This document shows, in pieces, positions 45,649 to 53,714 of a DNA stretch of 64,000 nt (its first letter is position 1; the number at the start of each line of letters is the position of its first letter). Below the pieces are notes generated by a model that saw only the letters and a program-made list of their open reading frames with translations, did no database searches and was not told the origin of the DNA. Source of the stretch: Maribacter luteus (GTDB lineage Bacteria > Bacteroidota > Bacteroidia > Flavobacteriales > Flavobacteriaceae); contig NZ_WKJH01000006.1 in NCBI RefSeq assembly GCF_009674825.1, positions 124,001-188,000 on the forward strand, read 5' to 3'. A program made the position numbers and the translations under genes.

Positions 45649-46359
45649 ATGTTAAAATTTTTTCGAAAACAGTTCAGAATCAATTCTTTGGGTGAAGGGA
45701 ATCTAAAAAAGTATTTTTTATACGCCTTTGGTGAAATAGTACTTATAGTCATCAGTATTTTGTTGGCATGGAAAATCAATGACCTAAACGAGATTCGAAA
45801 AAACAAGATTATCGAGCTTAAAATTTATGATAGCCTTTACGAAGAGCTGGAGTTAAATATGAAATCCCTTAATGGTGCTATTGAACAATATGCCAGTGAT
45901 ATCGTGAGATTGGAAGCTATCCTTAATTATGTAGGGCAATCTCCGGAACAAATTACACAGGGGGCCAAAGATACGATCGTCCATATTACGTATAGTGAAT
46001 TGAACATACTGGATGGGGCTTTGAATTCCGTAATCAATACTACAAAATTTGAAATGATCGAAAGCACTTCGTTAAAAAGGTTGATTACGAATTACCCTAC
46101 AGAAATTGGGGTTTTGGATACCGAGGATGCAAAAGTGAAAAAGATCGTTGTCGATGATGTGCAAACGGTTATTGAAAAATACCTGTCCTTGGCCGATATG
46201 CTTCCCAAAGGAAAAACCGAATACAGCGCTATTAAAAAGTTTGGGGCAAAGCCTGATTATCATCAATTACTTCAAGATAAAAAATACCAGAACAGTATCG
46301 TGGCTTGGTTGCTGCATACAGAAAACCTTTTGTCACTGACAAAAAAAATTAAGAAGTAG
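45649..46359 (+). CDS. DUF6090-family membrane protein
   Basis: A 236-residue protein with an N-terminal FFRKQFRINSLGEG...KYFLYAFGEIVLIVISILLAWKIND segment. This motif (YAxGEIxLVVIGILIAxxIN) is typical of the DUF6090 family, common in flavobacteria and of unknown function. One transmembrane helix (about 24-43) is followed by a long, probably coiled-coil, periplasmic domain. It is enclosed by repeat copies C2 and C3 and does not have a LytTR site upstream, so it looks like a cassette inserted between the two surface units. Confidence 0.75.
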   Translation: MLKFFRKQFRINSLGEGNLKKYFLYAFGEIVLIVISILLAWKINDLNEIRKNKIIELKIYDSLYEELELNMKSLNGAIEQYASDIVRLEAILNYVGQSPEQITQGAKDTIVHITYSELNILDGALNSVINTTKFEMIESTSLKRLITNYPTEIGVLDTEDAKVKKIVVDDVQTVIEKYLSLADMLPKGKTEYSAIKKFGAKPDYHQLLQDKKYQNSIVAWLLHTENLLSLTKKIKK

Positions 46360-46510
46360 AACCAACGACATTTCCGTAAAATTAAGTCGGGAACTGGGTT
46401 ATGACTTAGATGGTTAATACAAACCTTATAGAACTGAAATCCATTGCTACATCTTTTATGAAGGTAATACATAGGCGTATACGGTTTCTTTCATCGATAA
46501 AATCATGTAA

Positions 46511-46576
46511 TTGATTGATAAGCTGGTTGAGTTGGTCGATTCCTTTTCTGGGTTGAAGGGTGTATCCTTAAATTTA
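46511..46576 (+). promoter_or_regulatory. LytTR-type direct repeats before repeat copy C3 (site P5)
   Basis: TTGATTGAT at 46511-46519 and TTGGTCGAT at 46532-46540 start 21 bp apart; the -7-like TAAATTTA begins at 46569, 37 bp after the second box. No open frame follows before the C3 terminator. Confidence 0.5.
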
Positions 46577-46579
46577 TAC

Positions 46580-46740
46580 TGTATTAGTTTAGGAAGCTGG
46601 GAGAAACTGATAATCGATTCTACGAGCTCCGTATCTTAAATTGAAAATATAAATAGAGCGCCTATGGTTGAATAAATGTTTGGTTGAGTTAGTTTAGTAA
46701 AAGGCATGCTGTTTTCGAAAGAAATACAGCGTGCCTTTAT
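46580..46740 (+). ncRNA. Predicted LytTR-driven small RNA ending in repeat C3
   Basis: Inferred transcript of about 160 nt from just after site P5 to the T-rich end of repeat C3. Its 3' half matches the predicted C1 RNA, whereas the 5' part is unrelated. No coding frame of useful length is present. The start is inferred from promoter geometry only. Confidence 0.42.
46661..46740 (+). repeat. Three-copy terminator repeat, copy C3
   Basis: It begins CCTATGGTTGAAT, contains TGTTTGGTTGAGTTAGTTTA and ends with a hairpin of arms AAAGGCATGCTG and CAGCGTGCCTTT (one T-G wobble). The arms differ from C1 and C2 but pair fully, so the structure is conserved over sequence. Confidence 0.8.
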
Positions 46741-46777
46741 TATTCTCATTAAAATCCTCTTTTGAAGACGATTCAAT

Positions 46778-46843
46778 TTCGTTGATGAAATCTGCCAGTT
46801 CGTTGATTTTGATTTAACCTTAGCTTAACCTTGACTTAATTTG
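46778..46843 (+). promoter_or_regulatory. LytTR-type direct repeats and -7 element before VTC gene (site P6)
   Basis: Two identical boxes TTCGTTGAT at 46778-46786 and 46799-46807 start 21 bp apart, the best pair in the window. TTAATTTG starts at 46836. The second box extends to GTTCGTTGATTTTGATTT as at P3 and P4. The VTC ATG lies 19 bases after the -7 element. Confidence 0.68.
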
Positions 46844-46862
46844 GACAATAATAAATCTACTT

Positions 46863-47600
46863 ATGAGACATATTATTAGTGCCTTTGAGAGTATTACACT
46901 AGAAGAGATGAATAACGTTTCCTTAATGAAAAGGACCGATACGAAATTCATTATCCATGAAAAGGATTTGAAAGAGGTTTTAAAAAAAATCAGGGACGAT
47001 TACAGGGTCCTTGAGATAGATGGCCACAGAATCATGACCTACTCTTCGCTTTATTTTGATACACCTACCAAGAAGTTCTATTATGACCATCACAATGGTA
47101 AGGTAAATAGGACCAAGGTAAGGATGCGGAAATATGTTGAATCCGATATCTGTTTTCTCGAAGTAAAACAAAAAGATGGCAAAGGCAAGACAAACAAGAC
47201 CAGGACATCGATTAATGATTTTGAAACGGAATTATCCAAAGAATCTGTTGGTTTTATCCAAGACGTTACCAGTAAATCTTATGATCTGGAACCTATTATC
47301 TGGAATAAGTTCAACCGTATTACACTGGTGAACAAAACCGCTATGGAACGTTTGACCATAGATTTGAACCTTTCCTTTAAAATCAACAACTCTTTTAAGA
47401 CCTACAATAACCTCGTAATTATCGAGGTGAAACAAGAAAGGTTCAATAGAACATCACCCGTTGTTCGGCAATTGAAAGAGAAACAGACAAATCCTTACGG
47501 ACTTAGTAAATATTGTATCGGTATGATCAGTGTTTATGATGATATAAAATACAACCGCTTTAAAAAGAAACTATTGAAAATCAATAAAATAACTGCCTAA
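46863..47600 (+). CDS. VTC-domain polyphosphate polymerase-like protein
   Basis: A cytoplasmic protein of 245 residues with a VTC domain, a tunnel-shaped fold that in yeast Vtc4 makes polyphosphate from ATP. Basic and acidic residues of the tunnel fit the family: MKRTDTKFI (near 22-30), YSSLYFDTP, RTKVRMRKY (about 83-91), CFLEVKQKDGKGK and VIIEVKQERF. Bacterial members are widely encoded next to DUF4956, CotH and DUF4353 genes, as here. Polymerase activity is likely but not proven for this branch. It opens the unit behind LytTR site P6 and precedes the DUF4956 gene by six bases. Confidence 0.88.
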   Translation: MRHIISAFESITLEEMNNVSLMKRTDTKFIIHEKDLKEVLKKIRDDYRVLEIDGHRIMTYSSLYFDTPTKKFYYDHHNGKVNRTKVRMRKYVESDICFLEVKQKDGKGKTNKTRTSINDFETELSKESVGFIQDVTSKSYDLEPIIWNKFNRITLVNKTAMERLTIDLNLSFKINNSFKTYNNLVIIEVKQERFNRTSPVVRQLKEKQTNPYGLSKYCIGMISVYDDIKYNRFKKKLLKINKITA

Positions 47601-47606
47601 TTACTT

Positions 47607-48209
47607 ATGGAATTTTTAGACATCCCCCTTTTCGACGACGATTTTTTTAAAATGATGTTCAGGTTCATCCTGAACTTCACTTTCTTGACCGTAATCATAC
47701 GTTTTGTTTATTACCCCTCTTCAAAGCGTAAAGATTATGTCTTTACTTACTATCTCATTAGTCTTATTGTCTTTTTTCTCTGCTTCACATTAAAGAAATA
47801 TAATCTGGATATAGGTATGGCCCTTGGGTTGTTCGCTATTTTCGGAATTATACGTTATAGGACCGATCCCATCGATATTAAGGAAATGACCTATCTGTTC
47901 GTGGTCATAGGCGTTTCTGTAATCAATTCATTGGCGAACAAGAAAATGAGCTATGCCGAGATTTTAGCCGCAAATGCACTGATTATTTTCATTTTGATCA
48001 TTATCGAGAGGTATTGGGCCTTGAAACAAGAAGAATCAAAATTCATTGTGTACGAGAATATCGAGAACATAAAACCTGAAAATTATGAAATACTTAAGAG
48101 TGATCTTGAGCATAGGACAGGTTTGACCATAAACAAGGTCAATATCGGTAAGGTTGATTTCTTAAAGGATACCGCTGAAGTGACCATATTCTATTTCAAA
48201 AACAACTAA
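47607..48209 (+). CDS. DUF4956 membrane protein
   Basis: A 200-residue integral membrane protein with four hydrophobic helices (about 18-36, 45-62, 68-82, 94-112 and 118-132 partly merged) and a small cytoplasmic C-terminal alpha/beta domain. The LGLFAIFGIIRYRTDPIDIKEMTYLFVVIGVSVINSL block is characteristic of DUF4956. It regularly accompanies VTC polymerases and may pass polyphosphate or another polymer across the membrane or anchor the polymerase. The exact role is unknown. The gene lies between VTC and DUF2490 with gaps of six and 19 bases. Confidence 0.87.
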   Translation: MEFLDIPLFDDDFFKMMFRFILNFTFLTVIIRFVYYPSSKRKDYVFTYYLISLIVFFLCFTLKKYNLDIGMALGLFAIFGIIRYRTDPIDIKEMTYLFVVIGVSVINSLANKKMSYAEILAANALIIFILIIIERYWALKQEESKFIVYENIENIKPENYEILKSDLEHRTGLTINKVNIGKVDFLKDTAEVTIFYFKNN

Positions 48210-48228
48210 TAACCCAATATAGATCAAT

Positions 48229-48951
48229 ATGAAATCAATCAACAAGTTGCAATCGGGTTATATGGTATTGATAGCCACGCTAATGATGGGAACTTCGGGA
48301 ATTTCCCAAAGCGTGGATACCGATGACCTTGAAAGCTGGACATCCATTGGCCTTAAATACAAATTGAACAAAAAATGGTCGTTCACTTTAGAGGAACAAC
48401 TGAGATTGGATGAGAACATTTCGGAAATAAGCAAGTATTTCACTGAACTTGATGCCGAATATTCCATTTCAAAAAGTTTCGATATCGGGGGTGGTCTCAG
48501 ATATATCAGGAATAATGATAATGAAGGTAATATACAAGGGTATGAAAACCACCTGCGATTTCATGTTGATGCAACTTACAAGCACAAAATAAATGCCTTT
48601 TCACTTAAATATAGGCTGCGTTATCAAAATAAGAATGAATTGGGTGTAGACAATTCCGAAGGTGATTATGCGAATCAGAATATTCGATTCAAAACTTCGG
48701 TGGAATATGATTTTAAGAATTGGAAGTTAGATCCGGAGTTTTCCGCGGAAATATTCAATCACTTTGAAGAAGGCGACGACAATGGTTTCAGCAAATATAG
48801 ATTCACCTTAGGAACCGATTATAAAATAAAAGATTATGGAAAAATCGGCTTGTTCTATAGAATGGAGAAAGAATTGAATGTCGATTTGCCCGAAACGACG
48901 CATATAATCGGATTTAAGTACACATATACCATTAAAAACAATCAAAAATGA
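48229..48951 (+). CDS. DUF2490-family outer-membrane barrel
   Basis: A predicted outer-membrane beta-barrel of 240 residues with a signal (TSGISQ) and amphipathic strands (ESWTSIGLKYKLNKKWSFTLEEQLRLDE, FDIGGGLRYIRN, FSLKYRLRYQNKNELG). It ends in a short strand with aromatic residues (IIGFKYTYTIKNN). The pattern fits DUF2490. It could form the exit pore for material handled by the VTC-DUF4956 pair, but that is inference. Its stop overlaps the start of the next gene by four bases. Confidence 0.8.
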   Translation: MKSINKLQSGYMVLIATLMMGTSGISQSVDTDDLESWTSIGLKYKLNKKWSFTLEEQLRLDENISEISKYFTELDAEYSISKSFDIGGGLRYIRNNDNEGNIQGYENHLRFHVDATYKHKINAFSLKYRLRYQNKNELGVDNSEGDYANQNIRFKTSVEYDFKNWKLDPEFSAEIFNHFEEGDDNGFSKYRFTLGTDYKIKDYGKIGLFYRMEKELNVDLPETTHIIGFKYTYTIKNNQK

Positions 48952-50687
48952 AAACAAGAAACCTATCGGTCCTATCCTACATAGGAATGTTATTGTTCGC
49001 AATATTTACTTTCATGGGTTGCTCTGATGATCAAGACACAATATACGACTCCGATTCATCGGATTTGGAAACAACCGATGAAACTATTTCTAACGGTGAT
49101 GATGAAATAACGATTGCTGAAGTAGGGGATACCCATGAAGAGGACAGTGATTATATTTGGGACGCATCAAGTGTGGTTTACATTACCTTAAGCGGTTCAT
49201 CAATTACAGTTGATGGGGAAGGTGCCACGGTGGATGGTACCGAGGTAACCATAGCCTCGGCTGGCAATTATGAGATAACGGGAAGTCTGTCAGACGGTCA
49301 GGTAATCGTAGATACAGACGACGACGAAACCGTTCGGCTAATTTTAAATGAAGTTGATATAACCAACACTTCCGGTGCGCCTTTGAATATTGCCAGTGCC
49401 GAAAAAACCATTGTTATACTCAAAGAGAATACCATTAATTATTTAACCGATACCAACAACTATGTTTTCGATGACGAGGAGGATGAGCCCAATGCAGCTC
49501 TTTTCAGTGATGATGACCTTACCATATATGGGGAGGGTGCACTTGTTGTAGATGCCAATTACAATGATGGTATTACAAGTAAGGACGGTTTGGTGATCGC
49601 CAGTGGTAATATTACCGTTAATGCAGTGGATGACGGTATTCGTGGTAAGGATTATCTGAACATTAAAGGCGGTTATATCGTGGTAAACGCGGAAGGCGAT
49701 GGTTTAACCTCGGACAATGATGAAGACACAAATACAGGATGGATATTAATCGATGACGGTACTTTTGTAGTCACCGCAGATGAAGATGGTATTGTGGCGG
49801 CATCCGTAGTTGATGTGGAGTATGGTGACTTTACTATCGTAACCGGTGGGGGACATACAAGTTCGTTAGGGGCAGATGATACGGCCAAAGGCATAAAGTC
49901 TGGTGGTAACATTACGATAGAAAATGGTATTTTCAATATCGATTCCGCAGATGACAATATACATGCGAATTATGATGTTACCATTACTACGGGGACATTT
50001 ACATTAGCAACAGGGGATGATTCCATCCATGCCGACGATGCGGTCGAAATCAATGGAGGTACAATTAACATTACGGAAGGTGTTGAGGGTATTGAGGCTC
50101 CCGATATTATAATCAGTGATGGGGAAATAAATATCAATACAAGTGATGATGCTATAAACGCAGCCGGCAACACCAATAATTTCATGTATATAAATGGGGG
50201 GTACATCGTTATTACAAGTGGTGGTGATGGACTCGATTCCAATGGCGATATTGAAATGACAGGTGGTACGGTAATCATCAATGGCCCAACATCCCAAAGT
50301 AATAGTCCCATAGATTATGACGGTACGTTCGGTTTGGACGGTGGGTTCCTTGTTGCCTCGGGTTATGGGTCTAACATGGATGAAGCAGGAAGCAGCTCAT
50401 CCGATCAGTATTCCGTATTGGTTAAATTGTCAACTACCCAATCTTCAGGAAGCCTATTTCATATCCAAAACAGTTCACAGGAAACTATTTTGACTTTTGC
50501 CCCGGGAAAAAATTATAAATCGATCGTATTCTCATCTCCTGGCCTGAAAACGGGAACCTACGATATTTATATAGGTGGCAGTTCAACGGGTACTGTATCC
50601 GATGGGGTTTATGAAAATGGCACTTATACACCAGGAACATTATATGAAAGCTTTACGGTTTCCGATAAAGTAACGACCGTAAACTGA
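48948..50687 (+). CDS. DUF4353 (Cthe_2159-like) carbohydrate-binding lipoprotein 2
   Basis: A lipoprotein of 579 residues (signal ending FMGCSDD). Beta-helix rungs with NGG/DDG turns (GIRGKDYLNIKGGYIVVNAEG, GIFNIDSADDNIHANYDVTITTGTF, DDAINAAGNTNNFMYINGGYIVI) place it with the DUF4353/Cthe_2159 carbohydrate-binding proteins. It is a paralogue of the product of 42596-44227, without the Gly-rich tail. Its start overlaps the DUF2490 stop by four bases, so the two are probably co-translated, as if barrel and surface protein were made in fixed ratio. Confidence 0.86.
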   Translation: MKTRNLSVLSYIGMLLFAIFTFMGCSDDQDTIYDSDSSDLETTDETISNGDDEITIAEVGDTHEEDSDYIWDASSVVYITLSGSSITVDGEGATVDGTEVTIASAGNYEITGSLSDGQVIVDTDDDETVRLILNEVDITNTSGAPLNIASAEKTIVILKENTINYLTDTNNYVFDDEEDEPNAALFSDDDLTIYGEGALVVDANYNDGITSKDGLVIASGNITVNAVDDGIRGKDYLNIKGGYIVVNAEGDGLTSDNDEDTNTGWILIDDGTFVVTADEDGIVAASVVDVEYGDFTIVTGGGHTSSLGADDTAKGIKSGGNITIENGIFNIDSADDNIHANYDVTITTGTFTLATGDDSIHADDAVEINGGTINITEGVEGIEAPDIIISDGEININTSDDAINAAGNTNNFMYINGGYIVITSGGDGLDSNGDIEMTGGTVIINGPTSQSNSPIDYDGTFGLDGGFLVASGYGSNMDEAGSSSSDQYSVLVKLSTTQSSGSLFHIQNSSQETILTFAPGKNYKSIVFSSPGLKTGTYDIYIGGSSTGTVSDGVYENGTYTPGTLYESFTVSDKVTTVN

Positions 50688-50820
50688 AAAAAATGAAAGA
50701 ATGTTCTCGTTGATAGGGTAGAAAAAAATGGTTGGGACTACTAGACCATTGAGCCCTATGAATGGGAAATACGTTCTTTTCCAACTATTTAAAAATACTA
50801 ACTAAATCAGTAAATATATC

Positions 50821-52266
50821 ATGACGACAATTTTTAAAAAAACATCAACTTTTTGGGGTTTGGTGCTAATGGTATCCCTTTTATTTGTAAGATGCTCAAG
50901 TGACAACAATGATTCTTATGATTCTACAGATGGTACGGATTCATCAGATTCGGATACGACCGTGGTTATCGATGACACGGATTTTGATCCTGTGGATTGG
51001 ACGACCGAGACGCATAGTAACGATGTGGATCCAGACTTTGATGAGGTTTTTGATGATACTGAAGTAAAGCGATTCGATTTTGTTATTTCAGAGGAGAATT
51101 GGGAGGCCATGATGGCGGATATGACGGATCTATATGGAACCTTTGGGCGTAATGGTGGGGGAGGTAGCTCAAGTTTTTCCGATGACGACCCTATTTTCGT
51201 ACCGGGATCGGTTTTTTACAATGGTAAAGAATGGTACAAGGTGGGACTTCGTTTTAAAGGGAATTCAAGTTTGCAAAGCGCTTGGCAGGCAGGTATTCTG
51301 AAACTGGCATTTAAAATGGATTTTGACGAGTTTGAGGATGATTATCCGCAAATCAAGAACCAACGTTTTTATGGGTTTAAAAAACTCAGCTTAAAGAACA
51401 ATTATAATGATAGCTCTTTTTTAAGGGAGAAAGTCGCGGCCGAGGTGTTCAAGAATTCTGGTTTGGCCGTTTCGAACACTGGTTTTTACACCCTATATGT
51501 AGATCATGGTGATGGCCCCGAGTATTTTGGGTTGTACACCTTGGTCGAGGAAGTTGATAATACGGTAATCGATACCCAATTCACTAGTGATGATGGTAAT
51601 CTTTATAAACCGGAAGATTATGGGGCGAGTTTTGCTTATGGTACCTTTAATGAGGAAGGTTTTGAGAAAAAGACCAATGAGGATGAGGCCGATTGGAGTG
51701 ATATTGAAAGTCTTTTTTCGGCACTGCATGCAACCAATAGAACAAGTGAGCCGGAAACCTGGAGGTCTAATTTGGAGGCTGTATTTGATGTGGACACTTT
51801 TTTGAATTACCTCGCTGTAAATACGGTTATCCAAAATTGGGATACCTACGGTAGAATGGAACATAATTATTATCTATACAATAACCCGGACAATAATTTA
51901 CTGACCTGGATACCTTGGGATAATAACGAAGCTTTACAAGATGGGAAACAAGGAGGTTCATTGAACCTTGATTTTTCAGATGTTTCCAGTTCCACATGGC
52001 CGTTGATAGGGTACTTATATCAAGATGAGGTTTATAAGGCGAAGTACGATGCTTATGTTCAGGCTGTAATAGATGGCCCTTTTGAAACTAATTATATACA
52101 AGGCGTTTATGATACGTATTCCAGCTTAGTGGAACCCTATGCGACCACTGAGGTAAGCGGTTACTCATTTTTATACAATAGCAGTTCATTTTATTCGGCT
52201 ATTTCCACACTTAAATCACATGCTTCGAGCCGGGCATCGGCAGCAAATAGTTATTTGTCCAATTAA
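50821..52266 (+). CDS. CotH-kinase-family lipoprotein
   Basis: A lipoprotein of 481 residues (signal ending FVRCSSDNND, then an Asp/Ser/Thr-rich linker). The body matches the CotH family, atypical protein kinases known from spore coats: VGLRFKGNSSLQSAW, GFKKLSLKNNYNDSSFLREKVAAEVFKNSG, YFGLYTLVEEVDN, NLYKPEDYG and YNNPDNNLLTWIPWDNNEAL. The last contains the conserved Asp/Asn residues of the active site. It is exported, so it would act at the cell surface. It lies 133 bases after the DUF4353 gene; a degenerate TTNGTWGAT-like box (50706) is not properly spaced. The hairpin at 52315 may end the unit. Confidence 0.88.
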   Translation: MTTIFKKTSTFWGLVLMVSLLFVRCSSDNNDSYDSTDGTDSSDSDTTVVIDDTDFDPVDWTTETHSNDVDPDFDEVFDDTEVKRFDFVISEENWEAMMADMTDLYGTFGRNGGGGSSSFSDDDPIFVPGSVFYNGKEWYKVGLRFKGNSSLQSAWQAGILKLAFKMDFDEFEDDYPQIKNQRFYGFKKLSLKNNYNDSSFLREKVAAEVFKNSGLAVSNTGFYTLYVDHGDGPEYFGLYTLVEEVDNTVIDTQFTSDDGNLYKPEDYGASFAYGTFNEEGFEKKTNEDEADWSDIESLFSALHATNRTSEPETWRSNLEAVFDVDTFLNYLAVNTVIQNWDTYGRMEHNYYLYNNPDNNLLTWIPWDNNEALQDGKQGGSLNLDFSDVSSSTWPLIGYLYQDEVYKAKYDAYVQAVIDGPFETNYIQGVYDTYSSLVEPYATTEVSGYSFLYNSSSFYSAISTLKSHASSRASAANSYLSN

Positions 52267-52314
52267 TAGCTTGGTCAAAATATAAGAATTGGAAAAAAAA
52301 CGTAAAATTCCAAC

Positions 52315-52349
52315 AGACTGCTTTAAACTATTCGGGTTTAAGGCAGTCT
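52315..52349 (+). terminator. Hairpin after CotH gene
   Basis: AGACTGCTTTAAAC at 52315-52328 pairs with GTTTAAGGCAGTCT at 52336-52349 through 14 pairs (one T-G wobble) around a 7-nt loop. No T-run follows, so it may be a factor-dependent terminator, an mRNA-stabilising 3' end or an attenuator for the PepSY gene. Confidence 0.6.
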
Positions 52350-52372
52350 AAATAAGTAGTTTTAAACAAAAC

Positions 52373-52894
52373 ATGATGAAAGGTAAAAAATCAATGAATT
52401 TTTATATGCGTATTGTTCATCGCTATTTAGGTTTTTTCTTAGCAGGTATTATGGCAGTTTACGCCTTTAGTGGAATTATTCTCATATTTCGGGATACCGA
52501 TTTTTTGAAAAGTGAACAAACGGTCGAGAAAAAATTAGGGCCAGAACTATCTTCCGAACAATTGGGCAAGGCGTTGCACATGAGAAACTTAAAAATTTCC
52601 AAGAAAGAAGGTGATATACAATATTTCAATAATGGAACCTATAACAATGTAACGGGTGATGTAAAATATACATCGAATGAATTGCCTACGGTTATCAGGA
52701 AACTGATTCAATTGCATAAGGCAAGTACCAATCAACCCTTATTTTGGCTGAATATTTTCTTCGGGGTGTCATTATTTTTCTTTGTAGTGTCTTCGTTTTT
52801 CATGTTCAAACCTAAAACCAAAACATTGAAAGAAGGAGTTTATGTTTCTATTGCAGGGTTGGTACTAACGGTTTTGTTGGTTCTTTTGTCTTAA
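52373..52894 (+). CDS. PepSY-type membrane protein
   Basis: A 173-residue membrane protein with an N-terminal helix (MNFYMRIVHRYLGFFLAGIMAVYAFSGIILIF), a small periplasmic domain and two C-terminal helices (125-145, 150-172). The HRYLGFxxAxxxxxYAxSG pattern is that of PepSY-associated TM proteins, some of which reduce ferric siderophores or modulate peptidases. The His residues in the first helix could bind haem. It precedes the electron-transfer genes and may deliver electrons for metal reduction, but its role is inferred from context. Confidence 0.7.
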   Translation: MMKGKKSMNFYMRIVHRYLGFFLAGIMAVYAFSGIILIFRDTDFLKSEQTVEKKLGPELSSEQLGKALHMRNLKISKKEGDIQYFNNGTYNNVTGDVKYTSNELPTVIRKLIQLHKASTNQPLFWLNIFFGVSLFFFVVSSFFMFKPKTKTLKEGVYVSIAGLVLTVLLVLLS

Positions 52895-52980
52895 ATGACA
52901 CCTCAATAGGGAAAAATAATGAAATGGTTTGCCCCATATGTCGGCAACCAAAAATAGATGGAACAGCGTAGGAAAATGAT

Positions 52981-53643
52981 ATGGGAAATGCATCTAAATT
53001 AATTTTGGCAATGGTCTTGGCCTTTGGTTTTTCCAGTGCCAAAGCCTTTAATCCGTATACTTCATCGGTAATTTTGGAGAATATGGATAATGAATGGTTC
53101 TTGCAGATATCCACTTCACAGGTCAGTGCCTATGAGGTGTTGGAGGATTATTACGACACTGAGGATATTTCCGTACTTTCCATAGAGGCTTATAACAAAA
53201 AATACATAGAGTATTTGAAGGCCCATATGTACATAGTAGCAGATGATAAGGCGGTAGAACTTTTGCCTGTAGGGGTTCATTTGGGAAGTCAACAAGCCGA
53301 AGTACGCTTTGTTTTAAAGGGTATGTCAGGGAATTTCAACCAGTTGTTTTTGAAACTAGACGTTTTTGAAGAAAACGGTTCACAACAAAATGTAACCGGG
53401 TTTTTCAGCAAAAATGGAAATGTTAGTAGCATATTGAATGCTGATAATGAGTTTTCCATGAACATTATCTATAAGGATGGAAAGTATATACTTTCCGAAG
53501 GTTTCTCCTGGACTATTTTCCATATCCTATATTTAAGTATTTTATTGATGTTTACACTGGTGATGTTTTTTGTTCTTCGTTATCACACCAATAAGAGATC
53601 AATAACTTATAAAGGACCTGTGCTGGTTTATAATCGTCAATAA
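52981..53643 (+). CDS. Exported membrane-anchored protein of unknown function
   Basis: A 220-residue protein with a signal-like N-terminus (FGFSSAKAFNPY), a beta-rich extracytoplasmic domain (residues 25-165, including YFDVxxNEWFLQIS-like strands) and one C-terminal transmembrane helix (about 178-198) ending in a short basic tail. It somewhat resembles DUF6702-like proteins, but I do not recognise it firmly. It follows the PepSY gene and precedes the ferredoxin operon, so a link with envelope redox or metal handling is possible. The ATG at 52981 is preceded by an AT-rich gap of 86 bases. Confidence 0.62.
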   Translation: MGNASKLILAMVLAFGFSSAKAFNPYTSSVILENMDNEWFLQISTSQVSAYEVLEDYYDTEDISVLSIEAYNKKYIEYLKAHMYIVADDKAVELLPVGVHLGSQQAEVRFVLKGMSGNFNQLFLKLDVFEENGSQQNVTGFFSKNGNVSSILNADNEFSMNIIYKDGKYILSEGFSWTIFHILYLSILLMFTLVMFFVLRYHTNKRSITYKGPVLVYNRQ

Positions 53644-53668
53644 AAGTGGTTTGTCAATTTTTAATTTG

Positions 53669-53687
53669 CTACTTAACCCTTAAGTAG
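53669..53687 (+). promoter_or_regulatory. Short inverted repeat upstream of ferredoxin operon
   Basis: CTACTTAA and TTAAGTAG form a perfect 8-bp inverted repeat around CCC, 28 bases before the first box of site P7. It could be the end of the previous transcript or an operator for another regulator. Confidence 0.4.
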
Positions 53688-53714
53688 TGTTCTAATACCT
53701 TGTTCAAGATTGTT

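Larger units (their letters stand above)
46360..46862 (+). other. Regulatory intergenic block between DUF6090 and VTC genes
   Basis: No convincing gene lies in these 503 bases. From 46511 the block holds site P5, a gene-free stretch, repeat copy C3 with terminator hairpin (46661-46740) and site P6 (46778-46843). The order is the same as before the lectin gene. The first 150 bases show no recognisable structure. Confidence 0.6.

Noticed and set aside
50706-50736. CTCGTTGAT followed by ATGGTTGGG before the CotH gene, resembling a LytTR pair
   Set aside because: Box spacing is 22 and no -7-like element lies 37 bp downstream of the second box, so it does not share the geometry of the seven accepted sites.
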